Of a stretch of DNA of 64,000 nucleotides, positions 9,658-18,517 are shown piece after piece. Both the position numbers and the translations under genes were made by a program. Positions within the stretch are counted from its first letter, which is position 1, and every line of letters starts with the position of its first letter. The stretch comes from Burkholderia sp. 8Y (GTDB lineage Bacteria; Pseudomonadota; Gammaproteobacteria; Burkholderiales; Burkholderiaceae), in assembly GCF_902506145.1 (NCBI RefSeq), contig NZ_LR733519.1, positions 492,672 through 556,671 of the forward strand, given 5' to 3'. The notes under the pieces were generated by a model. That model did not search any database and was not told where the DNA came from. It saw only the letters and a list, made by a program, of their open reading frames with translations.

Positions 9658-9722
9658 CCAATACGTTTTTCCGATCCAATAAGACGAAGAACATTAGCCA
9701 CGTACCAGAGCAATATCCTCTC
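9658..9722. promoter_or_regulatory. Duplicate of the 23.7 kb island regulatory block
   Basis: About 65 bases beginning CCAATACGTTTTTCCGAT match 23688-23752 almost without gaps: the first 18 bases are identical, and TAAGACGAA, CCAGAG and ATCCTCT recur at the same spacing. At 23.7 kb the block lies in a divergent promoter region; here it lies between a leftward MFS gene and a broken transposase. It is probably a copied operator/promoter segment. The inverted partner site present at 23770 is not seen here. Confidence 0.6.
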
Positions 9723-10292
9723 AAGAGCTCGACGGCGTTCAGGATGTCATGCAGGTGTCGACTCTTCAACTCGTTGAAGACCTTCAGCCCAAAGTTCGCG
9801 CCTTCGGTCTGTTCGATTCACATCCCCCAGCACTACCTTGCGGCAGTCAGCCCGGCTGCGCAGTGCTAGGCCTTGTTCTTCACCGTGCTCTCGTCGCGGC
9901 TCTTTGATCGCAGCGCGTCTAGAAACACGATGGAATACATCGGTTCGAGCGGGCGTTGCTGCCACTGCTCGACCTCGCCAGTACTTCGTCGGCGACAGTC
10001 GAAATCAAGTCAGGCCACACTTTTGGCCCGTACGGTCCAGCAAATCATCCTGGATCTCGCACATGCGCATGCCGCGCGCGTACGTACTGATGACATGAAC
10101 GTCGGAACAGAGCGGCCGGCGCTGATAGTTGCCCACGAGCTGCGGCTCGAATGTGTCCCGCCGGTCACGCGGAATATCCAGTCTCAGTTCACCGTTGGTC
10201 GTCAGGACCGTCTTGGGCTGCTCCCTGTTGAGCTGGTGCATCGCGCGAGTAAGGACGCGCTGCGCAACGACGCTGGCTTGTCCCTCCGTCAC
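9700..10292 (-). mobile_element. Decayed IS256-family transposase remnant
   Basis: Read leftward in several frames, the segment gives QPKTVLTTNGELRLDIPRDR with FEPQLV and STYARGMRMCEIQ (the N-terminal DNA-binding part of IS256/mutator transposases), then [20 protein letters not shown], and NRTEGANFGLKVFNELKSR with LHDILNAVE, which matches the catalytic core around the first Asp residues. Frameshifts and a deletion of the middle (about residues 130-170 of the family) break it, and the C-terminal third is missing where the regulatory block begins. No inverted repeats are visible. Confidence 0.75.
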
Positions 10293-10541
10293 CTATTGAG
10301 TAGCGCGTGCAGCCGAGCAAAGAAATGGGATGTTCCTGCCCCGCTCATCGCCGAGTCGGCCGCAAGAATCAATCACGCCGAGCGAACCTATCGCAGGATC
10401 TGCTCAATCTATCGTTTTTTAATATTTTCCCTACGCTCGAACACGCCGTATGGTGTGTACCAACGGGTCCTGTCGGAGCTCATAGTTGGTAATGGAGCAC
10501 GTCGAGGTGTTCGTCTCAACTGGTCTGCGAGCGAGCGGCAC

Positions 10542-11156
10542 ATGCTGAAGACATGTCTTTTCGGAGGCGGCGCGATTGGGGAATATTCCGCCGGTCATCT
10601 TGCGCGAGCGAAGCAATGGAACGTTCGGCTTGAAACGTCGATGCTGGATAATATTACTTACTACAATATTCGGCGCACGTTCCATAACCAGAAATTCATT
10701 GACAACACCCGATCGGTGAAGCGCGCGCCCCAACCTGTGCTTGCGACAAGTGACGGATATAGGGTTCTTTCTCCCGTATCCGGCAAACAGTTCAGCGCAA
10801 CGATCGACGCAGCGGCTTATCCCGAGTCGAGAGAAGGAATGAATCGCTTCTTTGACCGCAATGTGTTGACGCAAACATTCTTCCAGCGAATTGCCCAGCC
10901 GCTCAAGCAGACAACCACAGCGGAGTGGCTTGCGCGCTTTCGCAAACTCGATTCTTCCGCTGGGCCAGCCAACCGGTCGAGCACACATCTGGCTGATTTT
11001 GAAGTGATACACGAGGAACTCTATCTTCAATCTCCGACACCGATAGGTGCTGTCCGGAAGGTCCGGTATCCGGGTCGCTCCGATGGTAGCTTGCTAAAGC
11101 TTTCCAGGCCTCCGGCAGCGCCGGGGCAGAGCAACGGCGAACTGTTCCTCGGTTGA
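10542..11156 (+). pseudogene. In-frame chimera of a PanE-like reductase and a CoA-transferase
   Basis: The first 27 or so codons (MLKTCLFGGGAIGEYSAGHLAR) match the start of the ketopantoate-reductase-like gene at 44530. From LETSMLD on, the frame matches the C-terminal half of the CaiB/BaiF gene at 45534 (APQPVLAT, SPVSGKQ, EWLARFR, PAGP, VRYPGR). About 1.5 kb present between these points in the intact pair is missing, and the join is in frame, giving a 204-codon chimera. The catalytic Asp region of the CoA-transferase is lost. The upstream AT-rich block at 10409-10432 also matches 44398-44422, so the copy includes the 5' flank. Confidence 0.82.
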
Positions 11157-11595
11157 GGCCATTGGCCGATCGAGTTATTGGCAAAACCAGGACATTAGTG
11201 CTGAGGCTTTCAGAAATGCGGTAGCACAACTAGCAATCCTCACAGAATGACGAGAGCGCCCGAACTATTGGAGAAGGTCATGATGATTCTATTGATAGGC
11301 CTGACAGGTATCAAGGGGATCCGTTGATGCGGCTCGGAAATCTCATAGCCGGAAAGCCACGACGGACTAGCGCTCATCTTTGCAATAGGAAATCGAGATC
11401 TTGGGCCTGCCGTGTCGCATCCTGATCTCGGAAGCCGTAACAATCCTCACGCGATCCACGTCGCCGGTAAGCTCCTCAGCGATACCGGAGTAAGGAAGCG
11501 TGATCGAGCCCGGACATCCTGTCTGGGACGAAGGACAAAGATAACGCCGGGACACTGACAGTTGCAAAACTAATAGATCAAACAAGGAGACAGGA
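11157..11595. other. Gap upstream of the first porin, no gene seen
   Basis: About 440 bases with only short frames lacking signatures. It must contain the porin promoter; a purine-rich AAGGAGACAG ribosome site ends it immediately before 11596. Confidence 0.5.
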
Positions 11596-12813
11596 ATGAA
11601 GTACTCGAAGTTGTTATTCGCTTCTGCGGTTCTCATGGTGACCGAGGCGGCGTTAGCGCAAAGCAGCGTCACTCTCTACGGCGTGATCGATTTCGGCATT
11701 AACTTCGTCAACAATGCGCAAACCGCGGTGCCCGGCGGGCGCACGGGACGGCATCAATATACGATGAGCAGCAGTATTATGCAGGGCAATCGATGGGGGC
11801 TGCGAGGGACGGAGGATCTCGGCGGCGGCTATAAGGCCATCTTCGTGCTCGAAAGTGGGTTCGATGTTGGGACGGGCGCGTTCCAGCAAGGGGGCGACCT
11901 TTTCGGTCGGCAGGCGTATGTCGGTCTTTCGTCACCGTATGGAACTATTACCTTAGGACGTCAGTACGATTCGGTAGTCGACTTCATTGGACCGATCACC
12001 GGTGCAGTGGGCAATGGAACCTATTCATTGCATGGTAATGACATCAATAACTTCGGGAATACTTACCGCGTCAATAACGCGATCAAGTTCACTTCGATTA
12101 CCTATGGTGGTTTCAAGTTCGGCGGGCTTTATAGCTTTGGTGGAGTAGCCGGGTCCTTCGGGACAAACAGCGTCTATTCGTTTGGCGGTTCATACGGCTT
12201 CGGAGGCCTCACAGCTGCCGCTGCATATCTAAAGGCACGCGATCCGAACCGATCGTTTTGGGGAAACAACGTCAATAGTTCGTCGACTGCAAGCAACTTA
12301 GGCTCGATTAACGGTGTCCAGGTGAACCCCGTCTATGGAGGATTCGCTTCAGCCTCGAATTATGAAGTCACGGGCGCGGCCGTGCAGTACGCGTTCTCCC
12401 GCGCGACCGTCGGTGCGAACTATTCTCACATTAGCTTTCGAGACCTGAATGACCCGTCCTCCGGAACCCTCGCGCTGACAAATCCTCGCGGCTATACAGG
12501 GAACGCCTCTTTCAATAGTTACTCCGCCTTCGTGCGCTACGCGCTGACACCGTTCTTTTGGCTGAATGGTTCGTACGATTATCTTGTGGGCGGGGCGATT
12601 GATGGGAAGGAGGGAGCCAAGTATCACCTGTTCAACGCCACAGTCGACTATCTGTTGTCGAAGCGTACAGACGTGTATTTCATGGCGAACTATCAGATAG
12701 CGTCTGGCGTTGACTCGACTGGACAACACGCGGTTGCATCGTATTTGACGATTACGCCGTCTAACACGTCGCGACAGGTCGTACTGCGTGTGGGCATGAG
12801 GCATCTGTTCTAA
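11596..12813 (+). CDS. Gram-negative trimeric porin
   Basis: A 405-residue outer-membrane porin of the Burkholderia OmpC/OpcP type. The signal peptide is MKYSKLLFASAVLMVTEAALA; the mature protein begins QSSVTLYGVIDFGINF, has the RWGLRGTEDLGGGYKAIFVLESGFD strand pair, and ends in VVLRVGMRHLF with the terminal Phe needed for assembly. Such porins form 16-stranded beta-barrel channels for small solutes. It precedes the lone P450 gene by about 225 bases, so it may supply substrate to that part of the pathway. The ribosome site AAGGAGAC fixes the start. Confidence 0.93.
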   Translation: MKYSKLLFASAVLMVTEAALAQSSVTLYGVIDFGINFVNNAQTAVPGGRTGRHQYTMSSSIMQGNRWGLRGTEDLGGGYKAIFVLESGFDVGTGAFQQGGDLFGRQAYVGLSSPYGTITLGRQYDSVVDFIGPITGAVGNGTYSLHGNDINNFGNTYRVNNAIKFTSITYGGFKFGGLYSFGGVAGSFGTNSVYSFGGSYGFGGLTAAAAYLKARDPNRSFWGNNVNSSSTASNLGSINGVQVNPVYGGFASASNYEVTGAAVQYAFSRATVGANYSHISFRDLNDPSSGTLALTNPRGYTGNASFNSYSAFVRYALTPFFWLNGSYDYLVGGAIDGKEGAKYHLFNATVDYLLSKRTDVYFMANYQIASGVDSTGQHAVASYLTITPSNTSRQVVLRVGMRHLF

Positions 12814-13038
12814 GACACGTGTTGCGGATGCCTTGTTGGTAGTGGCGATGCGAGTTATGAGGCGAGGCGCCCGCCCACGCGTCCGGGATTGACGCGAGCG
12901 GTCGCCGTTGAGGTTTCACCATGTCTCAACGACGTGGAACCGTGCATTGACTAGATTAACTCCAGCAACCTTTTGAGGCGCAAACGGCTCTCAATCACTT
13001 TCTTGTTTTGTTCAATCAACTGAAGAGGTTCGGAAGAT

Positions 13039-14280
13039 ATGTCGACCAATGAAGCGAGTAAGACTTGTCCGTTCGCGCAAGCCATTTTCCCGTGGCCACG
13101 AGACAATAAAAGTCCGCTGAATCCTCCGCCTCAGTACGCAGCTCTCCGCAAGGAGAGTCCGATTGCTAGGGTCAAGCTGTGGGACGGCAATCTTGCTTGG
13201 CTGATCACTGACATGGAACACTTCCGCGAAGTAATGACTAGTCCGCACTTCAGCGCGTCGCCGTTGACCGAAGGCTTTCCGTTCGTCTCGCCCTCGCGGG
13301 CCGCGCAGTCGAAGTCGTATCAGACCTTCATTACCATGGATCCACCGGAGCACGGTCAGTATCGTCGCACGCTCACCAAAGAGTTCATGGCGAAACGCAT
13401 GCAGGAGCTGAGGCCGCTGGTCCAGCAATCGCTCGATCACCTCCTTGATGAGATGGAGCAAAAAGGCGCGCCAGCCGACTTCATCGAATCTGTGGCGTTG
13501 CCCCTTCCATCGCTCGTTATATCGATCATGCTCGGGGTTCCATACGGTGACCACGGCAAGCTGCAAAAGTGGAGTGCCGATCGGATGGATCTGTCGATAG
13601 CCCCGGAAGAACTGACGCAGTCGGCCACCAATATGGCTCGGTATATCGACGGGTTGCTTCGGGAGAAAGAAGCTAATCCCGGTGATGGCAACGACCTGCT
13701 TAGCCGGATGGCAGTCGAGTGGATCAATCCAGGCAGGGTGTCTCATGCGGACGCAGTCCAAATGGCGACGTTACTTTATCTTGCAGGTCACGAGACGACG
13801 GCGAACCAGATCGGCCTAGGGCTTTTAAGTCTTTTCAAGCACCCCGACCAACGGGCGGCCTTGATGGCTGATGCGTCGCTTGTAAAAGGCGCTGTTGAAG
13901 AAATGCTGCGGTTCCACTCGATCACGCACATGAACTCAAATCGGGTCGCCACACAAGACGTCATGATCGGCGGACAGCTAATCCGAAAAGGCGAAGGCGT
14001 TTTGGCGCTGCTGCATGCAGCCAATCATGATCCGGCCGCTTTCCCCAATCCAGAGCACTTCGATATCCGGCGAGATACGAAGGACCAGTCGCACGTTGCC
14101 TTCTCGTTCGGCATTCATCAGTGCCTTGGGCAACCACTCGCCCGTCTCGAACTCCAGGTGGTTTTTGAAACGATTTTCAAACGATTCCCCGACCTTCAAC
14201 TGGCCGTACCCGAGGAAGAGCTGCCTTTCAAGGATAAGTCATTCGTCTACGGTTTGCGGGCGTTGCCTGTCCGGTGGTAG
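13039..14280 (+). CDS. Cytochrome P450 (first copy)
   Basis: A 413-residue soluble bacterial P450. The I-helix has AGHETTANQ (acid-alcohol pair for oxygen activation), the K-helix EEMLR provides ExxR, and the heme loop is FSFGIHQCLGQPLAR with the thiolate Cys at residue 362. It inserts one oxygen atom into a substrate using electrons from a ferredoxin. It has no ferredoxin or reductase gene next to it, unlike its paralogue at 37311, so it may borrow partners from there or from 32242-33816. The SDR gene 155 bases downstream would oxidise an alcohol product. Start supported by GGAAG upstream. The DNA appears richer in AT than the second copy. Confidence 0.93.
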   Translation: MSTNEASKTCPFAQAIFPWPRDNKSPLNPPPQYAALRKESPIARVKLWDGNLAWLITDMEHFREVMTSPHFSASPLTEGFPFVSPSRAAQSKSYQTFITMDPPEHGQYRRTLTKEFMAKRMQELRPLVQQSLDHLLDEMEQKGAPADFIESVALPLPSLVISIMLGVPYGDHGKLQKWSADRMDLSIAPEELTQSATNMARYIDGLLREKEANPGDGNDLLSRMAVEWINPGRVSHADAVQMATLLYLAGHETTANQIGLGLLSLFKHPDQRAALMADASLVKGAVEEMLRFHSITHMNSNRVATQDVMIGGQLIRKGEGVLALLHAANHDPAAFPNPEHFDIRRDTKDQSHVAFSFGIHQCLGQPLARLELQVVFETIFKRFPDLQLAVPEEELPFKDKSFVYGLRALPVRW

Positions 14281-14435
14281 GCCTGGAAGATCACATTCCG
14301 AGCGATGCGACGAAGATGAGACAGAGCCTCTTTCGAACGCATCGACGGAATGCTTCACCCACTCGTTGCCTGTTAATCAACCTCGCAATCACGGGATGAT
14401 CGAGTATGGGCGTTGCGCACAATGAGGCGGCGTAT

Positions 14436-15194
14436 ATGAATCTACGACTAAGTTCGAAAGTGGCCCTCGTAACGGGCGGTGCCTCTGGGATCGGTCGCGC
14501 GGCTGCTATCGCGTTCGCGCGTAATGGAGTGGCTGTTGCAATTGCGGATGCCGACGTGGCGGGCGGCGAGCAGGTGGTAAAAGACATTGAGTCCCAGTGC
14601 GATGGTAAAGCAGTGTTCATTAGAGTGAACGTGGCGGACGCGGCATCGGTAAGAGCGATGGTCCAATCCACTGTCGAACATTTTGGTGCGCTCGACATGG
14701 CATTCAACAACGCGGGCGTTCCTGATCGGGCCGCGAGCCTACGCACGTCGACACAAGAAAACTGGGACCGCGTCATGTCGGTTAATCTCGAAGGGGTCTG
14801 GCACTGCATGAAGGCGGAGCTTGATCATATGCTTACCGAAGGTAAAGGTTCCATCGTGAACAACGCTTCGCGGTCTGCGTTGGTTGGGGTGCCATCGGAC
14901 GGTGTGTATGGGGCGGCAAAGCACGGAGTCGTCGGATTGACGAAGGCCGCGGCAATCGAATTTGCCTCTAAAGGCATTCGCGTCAATGCAGTGTGCCCGG
15001 GTCTCGTCGAAACCGCGCTAACGCGTACACGATTTGGCGATGAGCTGGCTACGCGCGCGAAGTTGGCCAATCCACTCGGGCGGGTTGCTCAACCTGAGGA
15101 AATTGCAGAAGCTGTCGTGTGGCTTTGCTCTGATGCGGCTTCGTTCGTTGTCGGCGTCGCACTTCCCGTGGACGGCGGTGCAACTGCGCGATAA
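14436..15194 (+). CDS. Short-chain dehydrogenase/reductase
   Basis: A 252-residue classical SDR with TGGASGIG, an Asp after the second beta-strand (ADADV, so NAD is likely the cofactor), NNAG, the catalytic Ser in NNASRSALVG, YGAAK and PVDGG near the end. The start at 14436 (MNLRLSSK) is preferred because GAGGCG lies upstream; 14406 is the alternative. Its position after a P450 gene suggests oxidation of the alcohol formed by that enzyme to a ketone or aldehyde, which is inference. Confidence 0.9.
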   Translation: MNLRLSSKVALVTGGASGIGRAAAIAFARNGVAVAIADADVAGGEQVVKDIESQCDGKAVFIRVNVADAASVRAMVQSTVEHFGALDMAFNNAGVPDRAASLRTSTQENWDRVMSVNLEGVWHCMKAELDHMLTEGKGSIVNNASRSALVGVPSDGVYGAAKHGVVGLTKAAAIEFASKGIRVNAVCPGLVETALTRTRFGDELATRAKLANPLGRVAQPEEIAEAVVWLCSDAASFVVGVALPVDGGATAR

Positions 15195-15253
15195 GGTTTG
15201 ATTGGGTAACGACTTGAAGCTTAATGGTTGTCGCGCTCACGTGGTTCCATCGA

Positions 15254-15526
15254 ATGACAGACATGCAAACAGATTTGAGCCAGGTACGTACTGCTGCTGC
15301 AAACACCGCAAACGCCTACGATGCAGCAATCTGGCGTTGGTTCTCGTCTGTCTATGAGGAGGGACGCCTGCGTTGGTGTCGTTCAGAGGCGGGGTGGCTC
15401 ATAAGCGTCGACCATAAGCACCTTGCGACGGAACGTGACTTCTATGATGCCATCCGCATCGCCAGGGATCGCTCGATGGCATCGCCCGCTGTTCGGCGCA
15501 AGCGTCGGCTTGAGCTTGCGAGATGA
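15254..15526 (+). CDS. Small conserved-looking protein of unknown function
   Basis: About 90 residues (MTDMQTDLSQVRTAAANTANAYDAA), with WRW and CRSEAGWLISVDHKHLATE followed by a helical Arg-rich end. The even amino-acid use and internal HLATE/DFYDAIRIAR segments look like a real small cytoplasmic protein, and I believe similar proteins exist in Burkholderia, but I cannot name a function. Three starts are possible (15224 GTG or ATG, 15254, 15263). It sits between an SDR gene and the PrpB-like gene in the same direction. Confidence 0.5.
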   Translation: MTDMQTDLSQVRTAAANTANAYDAAIWRWFSSVYEEGRLRWCRSEAGWLISVDHKHLATERDFYDAIRIARDRSMASPAVRRKRRLELAR

Positions 15527-15589
15527 CGAATCACATTTTTGTGGCGTGGATGTCCGAACGTTGTGCAGGATTCTTACGAAGGAAACGAA

Positions 15590-16486
15590 GTGAGTTCAGA
15601 TCTTAATGCGATGTCGAGTGCCGGTTCCCGTTTTCGTCTTGCGGTTCAATGCGACGCGCCCTTGCAGATAGTTGGCGCAATTACCGCTTATGCAGCGAAA
15701 ATGGCAAAAGCGGTCGGTTTCAAGGCGTTGTATCTTTCAGGTGGCGGTGTAGCTGCAAATTCGCTAGGCGTGCCGGATTTGGGCATTAGCACAATGGAGG
15801 ATGTTTTGACCGATGCGCGTCGTATTACCGATGCATCCTCTCTGCCACTGCTCGTCGATATCGATACGGGTTGGGGCGGCGCGTTCAACATTGCGCGCAC
15901 GGTCCGTTCGTTTATTAAGGCGGGCGTGGCGGCAATTCACATCGAGGACCAAGTTGGACAAAAGCGATGCGGGCATCGACCAGGCAAGGAATGCGTATCA
16001 ACGTCTGAGATGGCTGATCGAGTGAAAGCCGCCGTCGACGCCCGGACCGAGGAAACGTTCGTCATCATGGCTCGAACCGACGCGGCAGCCGCAGAAGGGA
16101 TAGACGCAGCGATTGAGCGCGCGCTCGCATATGTCGAAGCGGGCGCCGACATGATCTTTCCCGAGGCGATGAAAACGTTGGACGACTACCGCCGCTTCAA
16201 AGAAGCAGTGGGTGTGCCAATCCTGGCGAATCTGACGGAGTTCGGCTCGACACCCCAATTCACTGTCGACGAACTGAAATTGGTGAATGTCGATATTGCG
16301 TTGTATTGTTGCGGCGCTTATCGGGCAATGAATGCGGCGGCGCTTGACTTCTACGAGACGGTGAAGCGCGACGGCACGCAAAAGGCTGCCGTGGAAACGA
16401 TGCAGACTCGCGCGGACCTCTACCAGTATCTCGGCTATCACGCCTACGAAGACAAGTTGGATCAGCTGTTCGCAACTCAGAAATAG
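15590..16486 (+). CDS. prpB: Methylisocitrate lyase/PEP mutase family (PrpB-like)
   Basis: A 298-residue member of the isocitrate lyase/PEP mutase superfamily. It has [10 protein letters not shown] (metal-binding Asp), [18 protein letters not shown] with the catalytic Cys at about 127, and [11 protein letters not shown]. The KRCGH loop is the hallmark of 2-methylisocitrate lyase, which splits methylisocitrate to pyruvate and succinate in the methylcitrate cycle. The chosen GTG start at 15590 has AAGGAAAC upstream. No prpC or acnD lies beside it, and a decayed prpF-like gene lies 600 bases downstream, so this may be a relic of a prp locus or a lyase for a related acid made by the island. Confidence 0.85.
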   Translation: MSSDLNAMSSAGSRFRLAVQCDAPLQIVGAITAYAAKMAKAVGFKALYLSGGGVAANSLGVPDLGISTMEDVLTDARRITDASSLPLLVDIDTGWGGAFNIARTVRSFIKAGVAAIHIEDQVGQKRCGHRPGKECVSTSEMADRVKAAVDARTEETFVIMARTDAAAAEGIDAAIERALAYVEAGADMIFPEAMKTLDDYRRFKEAVGVPILANLTEFGSTPQFTVDELKLVNVDIALYCCGAYRAMNAAALDFYETVKRDGTQKAAVETMQTRADLYQYLGYHAYEDKLDQLFATQK

Positions 16487-16615
16487 CTTTGGTTCCGGGG
16501 GACGACGCGTTGAGTAGACCCGGCAATAGTAACGAAACCGCAAGTATCAAGCCGAAGTGAGACGGCGACCTTCAGGCGCGATACCGCAGAAACTTTATTG
16601 AATAGGGAGCTGGGA

Positions 16616-16972
16616 ATGAAGGCGATCAAGACAGTTAAGCTCTTGGGTGGCGCGCTAATCGTTATTGCATCGATCAGCGCCTATGCGCAGCCAAGTAATG
16701 CCGAGATGGCCAGTCCGCCCACCGCGGAACAAACTGCGAAGGCTGCGAAATCGGCCGATCGGGCATTGGCGAGGAAGGTGCGCACGGCGCTATCAAGAAA
16801 CAAGAACATCAGTGCCACGAATGTCACGGTCCGCGCGAGAAGCGGCGTTGTGACGCTGCAGGGTTCGGTACCGGAGCAATTGCAGATTGACCAAGCAACA
16901 CAGGTCGCGCAAAGCGTGCCAGGTGTACTGTCGGTGAAGAACGCGCTGACGATTCGGGCCTTCGGACAGTGA
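16616..16972 (+). CDS. Exported BON-domain protein
   Basis: A 118-residue protein with a signal peptide (MKAIKTVKLLGGALIVIASISAYA) and one BON domain: DRALARKVRTALSRNKNISATNVTVRARSGVVTLQGSV, then QATQVAQSVPGVLSVKNAL. BON domains occur in periplasmic osmotic-shock proteins such as OsmY and are thought to bind membranes or phospholipids. The start at 16616 has GGGAGCTGGG upstream; the earlier ATG at 16598 lacks this. No functional link to the catabolic genes is evident. Confidence 0.85.
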   Translation: MKAIKTVKLLGGALIVIASISAYAQPSNAEMASPPTAEQTAKAAKSADRALARKVRTALSRNKNISATNVTVRARSGVVTLQGSVPEQLQIDQATQVAQSVPGVLSVKNALTIRAFGQ

Positions 16973-17059
16973 AAGCTTCGATAGTCTCGTGGTTGTGACA
17001 ACGTGCATCGCGATAAAGGGTTCTCGGAGATCAGGTCAGGTAGTCGAGCCGGCCGTCGG

Positions 17060-17361
17060 AATTACCCACGAGCTGATGATATTCGCACCGATGTTCGCCT
17101 GCCAGATGCGCACGGCGCGATACCGTTGCGCGGTGCATCGACGAGACCTTGCGCGATGGCGGCCTGTCCGAAACGATAGTCGACGCCGCAATTCTCACGC
17201 GATGACGGACCCACGATCACGACCTTGCTCGTGCTCGATGACGCGCAAGAGAATGCGATCGCGCAAAGCGGAGTCCTGCGGCAGCCAGTCATCGCGAAAG
17301 AAATGCCCTTGCTCGTGCCACCGCGCATGTAGCCGGCCTGAATCTTCGTTTGGCTCAACAC
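17060..17361 (-). pseudogene. prpF: Decayed prpF-like gene (2-methylaconitate isomerase family)
   Basis: Read leftward from 17361: LSQTKIQAGYMRGGTSKG, then after a frameshift FFRDDWLPQDSALRDRILLRVIE, then SSSTSKVVIVGPSS and NCGVDYRFGQAAIAQGLVDAPRNGIAP, then after another frameshift VRIWQANIGANII. These blocks follow the order seen in PrpF proteins, but the GSPDPYGKQIDGMGG segment and the GNCGNLSAAVG segment are deleted and the rest of the roughly 390-residue protein is absent. The remnant ends a few bases from a TGGCG repeat tract. Clearly inactive. Confidence 0.78.
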
Positions 17362-17370
17362 TTCTCTCGG

Positions 17371-17400
17371 TGGCGTGGCGTGGCGTGGCGTGGCGTGGCG
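17371..17400. repeat. Six tandem copies of TGGCG
   Basis: A perfect 30-base tract of a five-base unit lies between the start of the decayed prpF-like gene and the stop codon of the TetR gene, which is at 17403. Such tracts change copy number by slippage. It is outside any intact coding region here. Confidence 0.95.
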
Positions 17401-17402
17401 TC

Positions 17403-18056
17403 TTACGACGTCGTCTTGCCAAGTGCCGTCCACAATACGCCAGTCGCCTTGCGAAAGGCAGACAGGTCCGGCGTGTGGCTTCCCGAGCGTCGCAGGAACA
17501 CGATCAAGCCCTGCCAGTGCGAATAGATTAGCGCGCCCCGAATACGGCATTCTGCCGCCGGAAGCTTCGGATTGATCTGCGTCACCAGCGTGCTGAAAAG
17601 CGACTGATATTTTTCGCTGACACCTTCCATCACATCGCGCACCGCAGGGTGATGCTCGGCGAGACACCAGCATTCGAGCGCAAAAGGACTGATGAGATTA
17701 GTGGGCTGAGTCAGTGCGTCGAACGTTTCATCGAGCACGGCCTGAAGCCGCGCTTCCGGCGTCAGATGAGCGTCTTCCGCCAGTTCATGAAAGCGATGCA
17801 GGTAACGTCGCGCGAGTTCTTCGATGGTCGCCATGAGCAGCGAATCGCGGCTGCCGAAGTAATGCTGAAGCGTGGCGAGGCGAATGTTCGCCGCAGACGC
17901 GACCCCGCGTTGCGTGAAACCGCCGTTCCCTTGTGATGCAAACACGCCGATTGCCGCTTCGAGGATCTCCGGTACGCGCGTTTCACGGCGTCCGCGTGTC
18001 GCCGCTTTCTTTTCGCCGCCGGTGACATCGGAAAGCGCGAAGGTCAGATTGTCCAT
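17403..18056 (-). CDS. TetR/AcrR-family transcriptional repressor
   Basis: A 217-residue regulator with the TetR helix-turn-helix (ILEAAIGVFASQGNGGFTQRGVASAANIRLATLQHYFGSRDSLL) near residues 30-75 and a helical ligand-binding domain containing HPAVRDVMEGVSEKYQSLF. It is divergent from the small gene at 18273, and the 215-base spacer holds several GACCAATT/AATTGGTC half-sites, the probable operator. The ligand is unknown. Its gene stops just left of a TGGCG repeat tract. Confidence 0.9.
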   Translation of the reverse strand: MDNLTFALSDVTGGEKKAATRGRRETRVPEILEAAIGVFASQGNGGFTQRGVASAANIRLATLQHYFGSRDSLLMATIEELARRYLHRFHELAEDAHLTPEARLQAVLDETFDALTQPTNLISPFALECWCLAEHHPAVRDVMEGVSEKYQSLFSTLVTQINPKLPAAECRIRGALIYSHWQGLIVFLRRSGSHTPDLSAFRKATGVLWTALGKTTS

Positions 18057-18121
18057 GCTTCTTACCGTCCGTTCGGTCGATCGGGTGCTGGTTCTTGCTC
18101 ACCGGCTCCCTGCCAGTCGCG

Positions 18122-18251
18122 TGACCAATTGAACCGATTTTATACCGCAGAACGCTAGGAACAACAGCGATCTAATGGTAAAAAACACCGGCTCATTGTT
18201 CCTTGTTAATTGGTCAACTGACTACTATTATTTGGTCATTGGACCAATTAA
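18122..18251. promoter_or_regulatory. Cluster of GACCAATT operator half-sites
   Basis: Half-sites occur at 18123-18130 (GACCAATT), 18208-18215 (AATTGGTC), 18232-18237 (TTGGTC) and 18242-18251 (GACCAATTAA). TTGGTC-ATTG-GACCAA at 18232-18247 is a perfect inverted repeat, and TTAATTGGTC at 18206 pairs with GACCAATTAA at 18242. The location between the divergent TetR gene and the 18273 gene makes this the likely TetR operator and promoter region. Confidence 0.75.
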
Positions 18252-18272
18252 TCGATGGTCGGGAGAAGGGAA

Positions 18273-18509
18273 ATGAACGATCCGTCAACATCGCTTCATG
18301 GGCTCGTCGAAAAGTGGCTCGCGCCTTATCTCGCGACTCCCGCGCGCGTCGTGCGTCTCGCGCGTGACGAGGCTGGCGTGCATCGAGGCGTGCGCATCGA
18401 GATAGGTCGCTCGTCTCGGGATGTGTCGATGCTGTTCTTTCGTCACGGCGACGGCTCGTGGCACGTGTATCCCCCGCAGAAGGCGCGCCCCTGTCTGAAC
18501 GCCTGGTAA
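18273..18509 (+). CDS. Small protein of unknown function
   Basis: A 78-residue protein (MNDPSTSLHGLVEKWLAPYL, then VRIEIGRSSRDVSMLFFRHGDGSWHVYPPQKARPCLNAW). A strong GGGAGAAGGGA ribosome site precedes the ATG at 18273, and an 11-base-pair terminator hairpin follows the stop, so it looks like a real single-gene transcript. It faces the TetR gene across shared operators and is probably repressed by it. I do not recognise the family. Confidence 0.65.
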   Translation: MNDPSTSLHGLVEKWLAPYLATPARVVRLARDEAGVHRGVRIEIGRSSRDVSMLFFRHGDGSWHVYPPQKARPCLNAW

Positions 18510-18517
18510 ACGGAAAA

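Noticed and set aside
9873..10541. Upstream extension of the chimeric gene frame
   Set aside because: It is antisense to the IS256 remnant and has no similarity until MLKTCLFGGG at 10542.
17062..17673. A 203-codon leftward frame running from the TetR gene into the prpF-like remnant
   Set aside because: Its first part is an out-of-frame shadow of TetR and its second part is one frame of a broken prpF; it is not a single gene.
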